Shown here piece by piece: positions 34,109-42,633 of a DNA stretch of 64,000 nt. The notes under the pieces are model-generated. The model made no database searches. It had not been told where the DNA came from and was given only the letters and a program-made list of their open reading frames with translations. This stretch comes from Candidatus Gastranaerophilales bacterium (GTDB lineage Bacteria; Cyanobacteriota; Vampirovibrionia; Gastranaerophilales; Gastranaerophilaceae). The stretch is taken from assembly GCA_944323045.1 (NCBI GenBank), contig CALUQX010000010.1, positions 1 to 64,000 of the forward strand, in the 5' to 3' direction. Both the position numbers and the translations under genes were made by a program. Each line of letters opens with the position of its first letter. Within the stretch, counting starts at the first letter, position 1.

Positions 34109-36007
34109 ATGAATAAAAATCAATCCGCAGGAATGTACATTGTTCTGGCTATAATAGTTCTGGTATTTGTTTCCTCAGTGTTTTTAGCCGGACCGAACAC
34201 CAGTACATCAGAAATTTCTTACTCCAATTTTTTGGAAAGATTAGAAAATAATGAGTTTAAAACTATAGAAAAGGCAAGCGACTTTTTGATTGCAGTTCCT
34301 AAAGTTCAGCCTAAAGCCGAGGTTACAACAACCGATACGGCAATGACTCCGCAAAATCCGTTCGGAGTTGCTGTTGAGAAAAAAGCACCGGTAGTTCAGT
34401 ATAAAGTTTTAACACCAAACGATCCGGACTTAATAAAAAAACTTGAAGCGTCTGATGCGGAAGTCAAAGTTATTAAACCTGAAGACGGCTCACAATTGAT
34501 GGGAATTCTTGGCACATTGCTATTGCCATTGTTATTGGTGGTATTCCTTGTAATTATGGCTAAAAGTATTCAGGCAGGCGGCTCTCAGGCTATGTCTTTT
34601 GGTAAAAGTAAAGCTAAAATGCTTTTAGACAGCAAGGTCAAAACTACCTTCAAAGATGTTGCTGGTATTGACGAAGAAAAGAAAGAACTGGAAGAAATAG
34701 TCGACTTTTTGAAGAACGGGGCTAAATATATAAAGTTAGGCGCAAGAATCCCAAAAGGTGTTTTGCTTGTCGGACCTCCAGGAACAGGTAAAACATTGAT
34801 GGCAAAAGCCGTTGCAGGTGAGGCTGGTGTGCCGTTCTTTTCTATAAGCGGTTCTGACTTTGTTGAAATGTTTGTAGGTGTTGGTGCCAGCCGTGTAAGA
34901 GATTTGTTTGATCAGGCTAAAAAACATCAGCCATGTATTATATTTATTGATGAAATTGATGCTGTCGGACGTCAGCGTGGTGCCGGTTTGGGCGGCGGGC
35001 ATGACGAACGCGAACAAACACTTAACCAGTTACTCGTTGAAATGGACGGTTTTGACGAAAATACGAATATTATCGTTATTGCGGCAACTAACAGACCTGA
35101 TATTCTTGATAATGCACTTTTGAGACCGGGACGTTTTGATAGACAGATTTATATTAACGCTCCGGATGTCAAAGGCAGAGAAGCCATTTTGAAAGTTCAT
35201 GCAAAGAATAAAAAACTTGATGATGAAGTGGATTTGAAAATTCTTGCCAAAAGAACTCCGGGATTTACCGGTGCAGATTTGCAGAATCTATTGAATGAAT
35301 CAGCACTGCTTGCCGCAAGAAACAACAAAACAAGTATTTCTATGGATGATATAGATAATTCTATAGACCGTGTAATTGCCGGTATTGAAAAGAAAAGCAA
35401 AGTAATGACCGATGAGGATAAGGAACTAACATCCTACCATGAAGTCGGGCATGCACTTATTGCAAAACTTGTTAAAGACGGAAATGAATTGCACAAAGTT
35501 TCTATAATTCCGCGCGGCTGGGCACTTGGCATAACATGGACAAGACCAAAAGATGAACGTGTTCATACAAGTAAAGCCAAACTTCTTGCAGAAATTACAG
35601 TTTCCTTAGGCGGACGTGCCGCTGAAGAAATTGTATACGGCGCTGATAAAGTAAGTACAGGGGCGTCTCAAGACCTTACTAATGTAACTAATATCGCCAG
35701 AAAAATGGTTACGGCATGGGGCATGTCTGAAAAATTAGGCAACATGACTTACGGCAAAAATCAGGAAAATGTCTTTATGGGCAGAGATTTCGGGCACCAG
35801 AGAGATTACTCTGAACAGGTCGCTTATGAAATTGATTCTGAAATTAAAAACATAATCGATGAAAGATATGAATTAGCAAAAAAACTCCTGACTGAAAACA
35901 GAGACATGTTAGAAGTCATTGCACGTGAACTTCTTGAAAAAGAAACTATTGATGAAAAGGAATTTGAAGAAATAATGGACAGGGTAAGAAGTGAACGACA
36001 AGCCTAA
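34109..36007 (+). CDS. ftsH: ATP-dependent zinc metalloprotease FtsH
   Basis: The 632-residue membrane-bound AAA+ protease degrades membrane and soluble proteins. Two membrane segments (about 9-27 and 131-151) flank a short periplasmic loop. The AAA domain has Walker A GPPGTGKT (222-229), Walker B IIFIDEID (277-284), and the arginine-finger region [12 protein letters not shown]. The protease zinc motif is HEVGH (444-448). Length is typical. GAGGG precedes the ATG. The last 17 bases overlap the start of the AcsD-like gene, so the two are translationally coupled. Confidence 0.97.
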   Translation: MNKNQSAGMYIVLAIIVLVFVSSVFLAGPNTSTSEISYSNFLERLENNEFKTIEKASDFLIAVPKVQPKAEVTTTDTAMTPQNPFGVAVEKKAPVVQYKVLTPNDPDLIKKLEASDAEVKVIKPEDGSQLMGILGTLLLPLLLVVFLVIMAKSIQAGGSQAMSFGKSKAKMLLDSKVKTTFKDVAGIDEEKKELEEIVDFLKNGAKYIKLGARIPKGVLLVGPPGTGKTLMAKAVAGEAGVPFFSISGSDFVEMFVGVGASRVRDLFDQAKKHQPCIIFIDEIDAVGRQRGAGLGGGHDEREQTLNQLLVEMDGFDENTNIIVIAATNRPDILDNALLRPGRFDRQIYINAPDVKGREAILKVHAKNKKLDDEVDLKILAKRTPGFTGADLQNLLNESALLAARNNKTSISMDDIDNSIDRVIAGIEKKSKVMTDEDKELTSYHEVGHALIAKLVKDGNELHKVSIIPRGWALGITWTRPKDERVHTSKAKLLAEITVSLGGRAAEEIVYGADKVSTGASQDLTNVTNIARKMVTAWGMSEKLGNMTYGKNQENVFMGRDFGHQRDYSEQVAYEIDSEIKNIIDERYELAKKLLTENRDMLEVIARELLEKETIDEKEFEEIMDRVRSERQA

Positions 36008-36764
36008 AATAATCCTTGAAATACCTGTTTTTAATCCTGATAACGGTTTTCAAATTGTAAAAGATTACTATAAAACTTCAGACAGAATTGAAATTCTAAA
36101 TATCGCACAATCAACACCGTGCGATATTTTAGGACTCAAATTTAACATAGAAAATGAGACTGAAATAACACAGGCAGCTACACTTTTAAAAGAACTCCTG
36201 CTACATGTAAAAATGCCGCTTATGATTCGCGGGACAGGTAATGATGACATTGACAGAAATTTATTGCCGGTGCTTATCGATTGTCTGAAAAGTGAATGCA
36301 TAATTGCACTCGTGAATGAAAATACTTACAAAGATGTTGTGCCAGCAGTAATAAAAGGCGCACACAAACTTGTTATACGAACACCGATTGACATAAATCT
36401 TGCAAAAGAAATGAATATTCTGACTTCTGATATGGGCTTGCTGCTGAAAAATATTATTATTGATACTGATATCGGCGGACTTGGCTACGGACTGGAATAC
36501 GGTTACAGCATTATGGAAAAGATTAGGCTTGAACGCGACGATGAATACCTCAATCTGCCAATGATATCATTTGCATCAGAAGAATCGCTTAAGACAAAAG
36601 AGGCTAAATCAGATGATTTCAGCGAAAGTTACGGCAAACTTGAACATCGCGCAGAAATGTATGAGTTAGCAGCGGTTTCTGCGGTAATCGCTGCCGGTGC
36701 AAATTATGTTGTGATGAACTATCCGCCTAATGTCGCCACACTAAAAAAAGGATTAGAGTTATAA
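35991..36764 (+). CDS. CODH/ACS corrinoid Fe-S protein small-subunit-like (AcsD/CdhD-like)
   Basis: The 257-residue TIM-barrel-type protein matches the delta (small) subunit of the corrinoid/iron-sulfur protein of the acetyl-CoA decarbonylase/synthase complex. Diagnostic stretches are [45 protein letters not shown] and [20 protein letters not shown]. It is shorter than most AcsD (about 310 residues), chiefly at the N-terminus. It starts inside ftsH (17-base overlap) and shares its last base with the start of the AcsC-like gene. CODH, ACS and the methyltransferase AcsE are not in the window, so its job cannot be assumed to be the Wood-Ljungdahl pathway. Confidence 0.85.
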   Translation: MNDKPKIILEIPVFNPDNGFQIVKDYYKTSDRIEILNIAQSTPCDILGLKFNIENETEITQAATLLKELLLHVKMPLMIRGTGNDDIDRNLLPVLIDCLKSECIIALVNENTYKDVVPAVIKGAHKLVIRTPIDINLAKEMNILTSDMGLLLKNIIIDTDIGGLGYGLEYGYSIMEKIRLERDDEYLNLPMISFASEESLKTKEAKSDDFSESYGKLEHRAEMYELAAVSAVIAAGANYVVMNYPPNVATLKKGLEL

Positions 36765-37888
36765 TGGAGTTATCAGGATTACAAATTTTTAAATATCTGC
36801 CTGCCGCCAAAAAGGCTGAACATACAAATTGTAAGGAATGCGAATGTCCGACATGTATGGCGTTTGCACTTAAACTCGCAAAAAATCAGGTAGAAATATC
36901 AGCTTGTCCTTATGCTCCGGAGGAATTGAAAGAAAGATTTGAACAGGCACGTAAACAGCCGCAAAAAACAGTTGAGATAGCAGGTTTGAAAATCGGCGGC
37001 GAAAATGTCTTATACAGACATGAAAAAACTTTTATAAATCCAACAGCGTTAGCAGTGGTTGTAGATATGTCAAAACCTGACTTTGAAGGTCGTATTAAGC
37101 GGCTTGAAAACTTTGAAATTACCCGTGTGAGTGAAACTTTTAAGATAGATCTGGTAATTCTGAAAAATTGCACACAGAATATTCAAACTACATTACGCAC
37201 GATACGGGAAGAAGAGTTTTTGAAACTGCCTTTAAATGATGCCGGACGCGGTGATTTTCAAGCCACAGCGGACAATCTTCTGCACATTAGAACGAAAGCA
37301 ATACTGGAAAAAAATGAAGAGTTTGCTGAGCCGACTTATGTTTACTTTAAAAGCGGGCAGGATATAAATGAAGTTTGTGCACAGGCAAGTTTTTATATTT
37401 GTAAATATGCAAATATGCTGGTGTTTGAAGATTTTGATGAGGCGCTTTTTTCTACATTGATAACTCTGCGCCAGAATATATTTACCGACCCGCAAAAGCC
37501 GCTGCAGGTTGAAGCAAAAATTTATGAATTCAACAATCCTGACGAAAATTCAATAATTTTCATGACAACGAATTTTGCGCTTACATTTTTTGCAGTAGCA
37601 AATGAACTTGAAAATTTGAGCGTACCTTCTTATCTGGTTGTCACTCCTGCGGATGGAATGAGTGTTTTAACAGCGTGGTCAGCAGAAAAATTTACGGCGA
37701 CTATGGCAGCACGTACCCTGAAAAAATTTGATTTAGCCGGCAGAGTTAAGACAAGAAAAATTATTATACCGGGACTGCTTGCGCATATGCAGAAGGAATT
37801 GCAGGAAGAGATTAAGGATTTTGAAATTGTCGTTGGAACGCGTGAGGCGTATGAAATAGCTGATTTTGTAAAGAACATGACTGCGTAA
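36764..37888 (+). CDS. CODH/ACS corrinoid Fe-S protein large-subunit-like (AcsC/CdhE-like)
   Basis: The 374-residue protein matches the gamma (large) subunit. An N-terminal [4Fe-4S] domain has the cysteine pattern Cx2Cx4Cx16C (within TNCKECECPTC and SACPYAPEEL, residues about 23-49). Then come a barrel region (RHEKTFINPTALAVVVDMSK onward) and a C-terminal Rossmann-like corrinoid domain (VVTPADGMSVLTAWSAEKFT, IIIPGLLAHMQKELQEEI, VVGTREAYEI). It is shorter than AcsC (about 440 residues). All four cluster cysteines are present, which argues against decay. It is the last gene of the ftsH unit; a 787-base repeat-rich gap follows. Confidence 0.85.
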   Translation: MELSGLQIFKYLPAAKKAEHTNCKECECPTCMAFALKLAKNQVEISACPYAPEELKERFEQARKQPQKTVEIAGLKIGGENVLYRHEKTFINPTALAVVVDMSKPDFEGRIKRLENFEITRVSETFKIDLVILKNCTQNIQTTLRTIREEEFLKLPLNDAGRGDFQATADNLLHIRTKAILEKNEEFAEPTYVYFKSGQDINEVCAQASFYICKYANMLVFEDFDEALFSTLITLRQNIFTDPQKPLQVEAKIYEFNNPDENSIIFMTTNFALTFFAVANELENLSVPSYLVVTPADGMSVLTAWSAEKFTATMAARTLKKFDLAGRVKTRKIIIPGLLAHMQKELQEEIKDFEIVVGTREAYEIADFVKNMTA

Positions 37889-37984
37889 TCTTAGTCAATG
37901 TAAAGTTGACCCAGTTTAGCATAACAAAACGGCGGGTATTAATTTATATGACAACGTAATTAATTTTTTGAATTTTTTCTATAA

Positions 37985-38165
37985 GTAATGCGGATTGCGA
38001 GCTGAGGCTGTAGGAGCTTTCTTTGGAGGCGGCAAAGCCGCTGAAAAGAAAGTCCGGAACGCCGTTGCGCGAGAGAGCGGAAGGCGGAGGCTTGACGGCA
38101 AAATGGCTATGCCATTGCCGACGTCAACCGAAGACCTGCTAAACGCGAACGAGTAAGACACACGC
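37985..38165. other. GC-rich multi-hairpin element of unknown nature
   Basis: This stretch is visibly GC-rich inside a 787-base AT-rich gap. CTTTCTTT near 38016 pairs with AAAGAAAG near 38045, enclosing an inner GGCGGC/GCCGCT stem. TTGACG near 38093 pairs with CGTCAA near 38123, with AATGGC/GCCATT inside. A plus-strand reading frame is open for about 57 codons without a start, and a 60-codon ORF lies on the minus strand (37979-38161); neither looks like a known protein. It could be a structured RNA, a small non-autonomous mobile element or a gene remnant. Confidence 0.45.
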
Positions 38166-38254
38166 GAGCAACCAAGACTGTTTCAGCATCTAGCCCATGT
38201 TGCACTTGACAGTGTCTTGTTATTCAATTTGTCGAACTTTGTCGCATTTGCTAG

Positions 38255-38275
38255 ACCCTGAAACAAGTTCAGGGT
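38255..38275. repeat. REP-like hairpin
   Basis: ACCCTGAA (38255-38262) pairs with TTCAGGGT (38268-38275) around ACAAG. The related inverted form CTGAACTTGTTTCAG occurs at 38388-38402, and a partial copy (GTTTCAGCATCTAG) near 38180. These belong to a widespread type of short intergenic palindrome. Confidence 0.65.
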
Positions 38276-38310
38276 GACATATTTTTAACATTGACTGATA
38301 TTTTGTAACT

Positions 38311-38376
38311 CCTTAGTGCCTTAGTAACTTAGTGCCTTTTATGAGTCAATGTGGATATTTCACGTTGCCTGATTTT
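38311..38376 (+). repeat. Dispersed 66-bp repeat, copy 1
   Basis: This stretch, starting CCTTAGTGCCTTAGTAACTT and ending GTTGCCTGATTTT, recurs at 51569-51634 with 63 of 66 positions identical. Both copies lie in gene-free gaps beside REP-like hairpins, in the same orientation. Internally CTTAGT recurs three times. Confidence 0.85.
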
Positions 38377-38445
38377 TACATGTCATGCTGAACTTGTTTC
38401 AGGGGCACTTAGTGCTTGACTGTTTTCATTTCTGTAGTTACCTTT

Positions 38446-38479
38446 TCAGCTTATGGACATAATTATGTCCATAAGCTGA
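38446..38479. repeat. Perfect 34-bp palindrome
   Basis: TCAGCTTATGGACATAA is followed directly by its exact reverse complement, with no spacer (centre AATT). It ends 6 bases before the point where a truncated XRE gene becomes readable. It may be an operator left from that regulator, or an element end. No T run follows, so it is not a typical terminator. Confidence 0.85.
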
Positions 38480-38485
38480 TACTAG

Positions 38486-38623
38486 CATATAAAATTAAAA
38501 GGACAGCTCGACCCGCAGTTGACTACTTTTTGCCGAATCGCCGAGGCATATAATCTTAAACCATCAAAACTTTTAAAAATGGTTGAAAATAAACTGCCGG
38601 AAAACTGGTCTATATCAGAATAA
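38486..38623 (+). pseudogene. Truncated XRE-family regulator (C-terminal fragment)
   Basis: Frame 38486-38623 reads HIKLKGQLDPQLTTFCRIAE, then a segment ending KMVENKLPENWSISE before TAA. This is the second half of a typical XRE HTH domain: the post-recognition helix PQLTTFCRIAEAYNLKPSKL. The first half, with the recognition helix, is missing and an in-frame TAG precedes the fragment. No start codon or ribosome site is present. The 34-bp palindrome ends 6 bases upstream, so the 5' half was probably lost by a rearrangement there. Confidence 0.75.
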
Positions 38624-38675
38624 AGAATTAAATATAAAGACAGCAAAAAAAAATTTGTTTGTTTTTTAATATGGT

Positions 38676-39248
38676 ATGTCAAAAATTACCAGTTTAAAAA
38701 CATATTTTTTAACACCTGCAAAATGTTTTATACCTAAGTGTAAAGCACGATGCTGTATTAACGCGCCTTTGCCTGAAGGATTTTTGCCTAAACATGAAGA
38801 TAAAATACAAAGGCGTATATACAGCGCTGTAAATATGGGGCAGAATGACCCGCGTGATACTTATAACTCTATACTATACAGCACACGCCCGATAACTTTC
38901 ATCGGTTATGATCAGAATGGTAATGCATTATACGGCATTACAAAGGAAACAATGGAAGCATACCAGCTAAAAAGCATGGAAGATGTCGGCAGGTTGATTG
39001 GTGAATTTGAAAAGCATAAAATATATAATTACTGTCCGTTTATAACAAAATATGCCCGATGCAGTGTTTATAATGAGCGACCGCCTATATGTAGAGAATT
39101 TGGCACAATGCCGGGCAAACAAAATGTTTGTCCTGATAAATCTTCGAGAATAGATATTATCAAATACAGTGTGAAAAAATTTTTCAACGTGAAAGAGACA
39201 TTTAAAGAGTTAGCAGCAATGTTAGAAGAAAAATACCAGAACAGCTAA
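38676..39248 (+). CDS. YkgJ-family cysteine-cluster protein
   Basis: The 190-residue protein has the YkgJ layout, predicted to bind zinc or an Fe-S cluster: CFIPKCKARCC near residues 14-24, then CPFITKYARCSVYNERPPIC near 117-136 and a final NVCPD. The spacing of the Cys groups and RPPICREF are typical. Function is unknown. The start lacks a Shine-Dalgarno sequence; a TTTAAT hexamer ends 5 bases before the ATG, so the message may be nearly leaderless. It stands alone between a repeat-rich gap and glnA. Confidence 0.82.
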   Translation: MSKITSLKTYFLTPAKCFIPKCKARCCINAPLPEGFLPKHEDKIQRRIYSAVNMGQNDPRDTYNSILYSTRPITFIGYDQNGNALYGITKETMEAYQLKSMEDVGRLIGEFEKHKIYNYCPFITKYARCSVYNERPPICREFGTMPGKQNVCPDKSSRIDIIKYSVKKFFNVKETFKELAAMLEEKYQNS

Positions 39249-39384
39249 ATATAAAAATTGCTATTCAATTAAAACCTCATCTTTATTTATTCTTAATATA
39301 AAACTACTTGACCTTTTGGCAAAAAAAGTCTTTAATATTAAAGTTATGTTTATAGTTTTATTATGAAGAAGAAAGCAGGTAGGT

Positions 39385-40749
39385 ATGACTGAATTTAAAC
39401 ACATTCCGCTCAACAACAAAAATTATTCGGATGAAGACATCAAAGAACTTATTAAAAAACACAATATTAAGTTCATCAAATTACAATTCGTTGATATAAA
39501 CGGTCAGGTTAAAAATTTGTCGATACCTTCCGAACATATTGAAAAAATTCTTGCAAACGAAATTATGCTTGATGGCTCATCAATTAAAGGTTTCAGAAAC
39601 ATTGAAACGTCCGATATGTATTTTTATCCGGATAAAAACACATTCCAGATTTTACCATGGAAGGAAAGAGGCGGCGTGAATGCTGCAAGATTGATTTGTG
39701 ATATTCACAACGCTGACGGTTCACCTTTTGAGGGGTGTCCTAGATGTAACTTAAAAAGAGTTATGCAAGAAGCTGAAAAAATGGGATTTTCTATGAATAT
39801 GGGTCCCGAAGCAGAATTTTTCCTTTTTGCAAAAGATGAGAACGGCAATGTTACGACCAAAACATCTGACCATGCCGGTTATTATGACGTAGGTCCTGAT
39901 GATTTGGGTGAAGACATCCGCTCTGATATTGTTTTAACATTGCAGGAAATGGGATTCGATATTGAGGCGTCTCACCACGAAGTTGCAGACGGTCAGCACG
40001 AAGTTGATTTTAAATATGCAGATATTTTAACAACTGCCGACAATGTTGCAACTTTCAAAATTGCAGTTAAAGCAGTTGCGGCAAGACATAATCTTCATGC
40101 CACATTTATGCCGAAACCTATTTATGGCATTAACGGTTCAGGTATGCACTGTAATGTTTCACTGTTTAAAGACGGCAAAAACGCATTCTATGATGAAAAT
40201 GCGCAGTATCAACTTTCAGATATTGCAAAATATTCTATTGGCGGCATGCTCAAACACGTCAAATCTATAACAGCAATTTTAAACCCTACAGTAAACAGCT
40301 ATAAGCGTCTTGTACCGGGTTATGAAGCTCCTGTTTATCAGGCGTGGTCACTTGCTAACAGAAGTGCTCTTTTAAGAGTTCCTGCCAAACGCGGTAATGC
40401 AACACGTGTTGAATTGCGTTCTCCTGATCCTGCATGCAACCCGTATCTTGCATTTGCGGCGATATTAGAGGCTTGTCTTGACGGGGTAAGAAATAAAATT
40501 GACCCGCCGGCTCCGGTTGAAAGCAATATCTACAAATTAACATCTAAAGAACGTAAAAAACAGCGTATTGATTCATTGCCGGGGGATTTATCCGAAGCGC
40601 TTGATTGTCTGGACAAATCTCTGGTTGGACGCGCAGCACTCGGCGAACATATCTTTAACGAATTTATGAACGCAAAATCAAAAGAATGGGATTCTTTCAG
40701 AACTTATGTTTCTAAATGGGAATTGGATAGATATCTGGAAAGATACTAA
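39385..40749 (+). CDS. glnA: Glutamine synthetase type I
   Basis: GlnA makes glutamine from glutamate, ammonia and ATP, forming a cytosolic dodecamer. The 454-residue sequence is of the GSI-alpha (Bacillus-like) kind: LDGSSIKGFRNIETSDMYFY, MGPEAEFFLF, ADGQHEVDFKY, NGSGMHCNVSLFKDG, LVPGYEAPVYQAWS and RVELRSPDPACNPYLAFAAI. A motif equal to the adenylylation site of GSI-beta was not recognised. AGGTAGGT precedes the ATG. It is a single-gene unit with a strong terminator; no nitrogen-regulator site is obvious upstream. Confidence 0.96.
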   Translation: MTEFKHIPLNNKNYSDEDIKELIKKHNIKFIKLQFVDINGQVKNLSIPSEHIEKILANEIMLDGSSIKGFRNIETSDMYFYPDKNTFQILPWKERGGVNAARLICDIHNADGSPFEGCPRCNLKRVMQEAEKMGFSMNMGPEAEFFLFAKDENGNVTTKTSDHAGYYDVGPDDLGEDIRSDIVLTLQEMGFDIEASHHEVADGQHEVDFKYADILTTADNVATFKIAVKAVAARHNLHATFMPKPIYGINGSGMHCNVSLFKDGKNAFYDENAQYQLSDIAKYSIGGMLKHVKSITAILNPTVNSYKRLVPGYEAPVYQAWSLANRSALLRVPAKRGNATRVELRSPDPACNPYLAFAAILEACLDGVRNKIDPPAPVESNIYKLTSKERKKQRIDSLPGDLSEALDCLDKSLVGRAALGEHIFNEFMNAKSKEWDSFRTYVSKWELDRYLERY

Positions 40750-40764
40750 CAAATTGAATAAGAG

Positions 40765-40799
40765 TAAAGGCGGCATCTGCTTTGCAGATGCCGCCTTTA
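40765..40799. terminator. Bidirectional terminator between glnA and the DUF512 gene
   Basis: A perfect 16-bp stem (40765-40780 with 40784-40799) has a 3-nt loop. It is GC-rich in the middle with A and T ends and sits between convergent genes. Confidence 0.88.
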
Positions 40800-40823
40800 T
40801 ATTAAAACCTTTAAAGACCTGTA

Positions 40824-42101
40824 TTATAGTGTTTTCAAATACTCAATTAGTTCAGCCATTGAATAAATATTCTGTATAACAAGGAATTCTTTTCCTGTCT
40901 GTTCGCGGACATAATCCAGATTTTTCCCGTCAAGAAAATCTTCACTATAAGGTTTTAGCATGACAGAAGGGATTATTACAAAATCCGCATCAACATCTTT
41001 AACAGTTTTTATTAAATCGTCGGATGTAATGAGTCCGGCTACTGTGATATCTTCACCCCAGTAATTTGATTTTACAGGACAAACAAGCGGGGTGAAATTT
41101 TTTATGTGTTTTAATTTATCTGCTATTTCAGTTATTGCGTCTTTTGCAGCATAAGAGGTGGCAAAGGCGGCTTTTAGCGGATGTTGCAGCTCATCGGGCA
41201 AGTTAAGCGAGTGAAAATCATCCAGAAGCATTCTGATTGAGCCTACACCGTCTTCAAGCTGTGAAAAACTTCCATAGTATTCAGCTTGAGGTATTGGCTC
41301 GCCTGCCAGCAGAAAGAATTCATCAGAACAACATACACGCTCGTATTTTGAGGCAATTTTGAGTGTTTTTTCTGCAATTTCTTTATCAACCTGTTTTAAT
41401 TGTTCGTCTCTGAATTTTGTAATTCCGACAGGGACTATTGCAGTCGAAAGCACAACATCACCCAGATTCTTCAAATCATTCAAAGTGCGTTCTAATTCCT
41501 TGCCGTCGTTCAATCCCGGACAGAGTACAATTTGTACATGAAAAGGTATTTCATTTTCTTTAAACCATTTTAAATTGTCCAGCGCCTTGCCGGCATTTGG
41601 ATTCCTGAGCATTTTTACACGTAAATCCGGATTTGTGGTGTGGACTGAAACATAAAACGGTCCAAGATGCATTTTGGCGATGCGTTCTTTATCTTTTTCA
41701 GTAAGATTGGTTAATGTAATGTATGTCCCTTGCAAATATGACAGTCTGTAATCGTCATCTTTTACATACAAAGTGTCGCGCAGCCCCTCTGGCTGTTGGT
41801 CGACAAAACAGAATATACAATGGTTAAGACAAGGTTTTACGCGGTCAAAAACTGCACTTTCAAATACTATACCTAAATCTTCATCAAAATCTTTTTCCAG
41901 TTCAATGACTTCTATTTCGCCGTCTGCCTTTTTTATTTCAAGCGTGATGAATTCGGATTTGCAAAGGAAGTTGTAATCAATCATGTCCTGCATTTTGGTA
42001 TCATCAATTGTGAGAAGTTCATCACCCGATTGAATTTCTAATTCTTCTGCAATTGAGTTTTCTAACACTTTACTAACTATTGCGGGCATTGTCTTTTTCA
42101 A
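40824..42101 (-). CDS. DUF512-family PDZ/radical-SAM-like protein
   Basis: The 425-residue protein starts with a PDZ-like segment (about 6-60, PAIVSKVLENSIAEELEIQS), then CLNHCIFCF (a CxxxCxxC radical-SAM-type cluster near residues 91-99), the barrel segments YLQGTYITLTNL and HTTNPDLRVKMLRNP, and the DUF512 C-terminal domain. These proteins are conserved in Cyanobacteria and clostridia and are annotated as Fe-S oxidoreductases of unknown function. The gene overlaps the end of the padR-like gene by 29 bases and is probably co-expressed. Confidence 0.9.
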   Translation of the reverse strand: MKKTMPAIVSKVLENSIAEELEIQSGDELLTIDDTKMQDMIDYNFLCKSEFITLEIKKADGEIEVIELEKDFDEDLGIVFESAVFDRVKPCLNHCIFCFVDQQPEGLRDTLYVKDDDYRLSYLQGTYITLTNLTEKDKERIAKMHLGPFYVSVHTTNPDLRVKMLRNPNAGKALDNLKWFKENEIPFHVQIVLCPGLNDGKELERTLNDLKNLGDVVLSTAIVPVGITKFRDEQLKQVDKEIAEKTLKIASKYERVCCSDEFFLLAGEPIPQAEYYGSFSQLEDGVGSIRMLLDDFHSLNLPDELQHPLKAAFATSYAAKDAITEIADKLKHIKNFTPLVCPVKSNYWGEDITVAGLITSDDLIKTVKDVDADFVIIPSVMLKPYSEDFLDGKNLDYVREQTGKEFLVIQNIYSMAELIEYLKTL

Positions 42102-42597
42102 ATCCTTCTATTATTGTTATGAAGTTAGAATATTCACAAACAGCGTTGTCAAGAACTATTTTCTGATAAAAGTTCAACTGGATATATTCATCCTGTAAAG
42201 TGCTAAGAGCGGCATTTTTATGCTGTAATGCACGGGATTTTAATACAAAAAACAGTTTTGTTCTTTCTTCTGAAGAAAGGTGCTCTGCACAGGAAAGTCT
42301 TATGCGCGCTTCTGACAGAAATTGCAGAGGGTTCTGACTTATGTCAGAAAGCAATAATTTGCATAACTCATTTTTGCCTTTCGAGGTTATTGAGTAGAAT
42401 CCGGAGAGTTTACCGCCTTCGGACATCATTTTGCGGCAGGTTATACAGCCTTTGTCCTCAAGACGCGTAAGTGCCGGTTTAATCGCGCCAAAACTCGGAT
42501 GTGTGAATGCTGAAAAGTAATCCTTTATATGCTCTCTGACAGCATACATGGTATAATCTCTTTTCATTAGTGCATCCAGTATAAGTATTTCTAACAT
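42073..42597 (-). CDS. PadR-family transcriptional regulator
   Basis: The 174-residue protein has the PadR winged-helix N-terminus (ILDALMKRDYTMYAVREHIK, then HPSFGAIKPALTRLEDKGCI and the wing GGKLSGFYSITSKGKNEL) and a C-terminal coiled-coil dimerisation region of the Vir_act_alpha type (about 95-165). There is no Shine-Dalgarno sequence. An extended -10 (TGCTAATAT) ends exactly 6 bases before the ATG, so the transcript is probably leaderless. Its 3' end overlaps the DUF512 gene. Confidence 0.88.
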   Translation of the reverse strand: MLEILILDALMKRDYTMYAVREHIKDYFSAFTHPSFGAIKPALTRLEDKGCITCRKMMSEGGKLSGFYSITSKGKNELCKLLLSDISQNPLQFLSEARIRLSCAEHLSSEERTKLFFVLKSRALQHKNAALSTLQDEYIQLNFYQKIVLDNAVCEYSNFITIIEGFEKDNARNS

Positions 42598-42633
42598 ATT
42601 TTTATATTAGCACGAAATTACAAGTTCTGCATT

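Noticed and set aside
37985-38165. RNase P RNA, tmRNA or SRP RNA in the GC-rich island
   Set aside because: GAAAGTCCGG recalls the RNase P core, but the other conserved blocks of these RNAs are missing.
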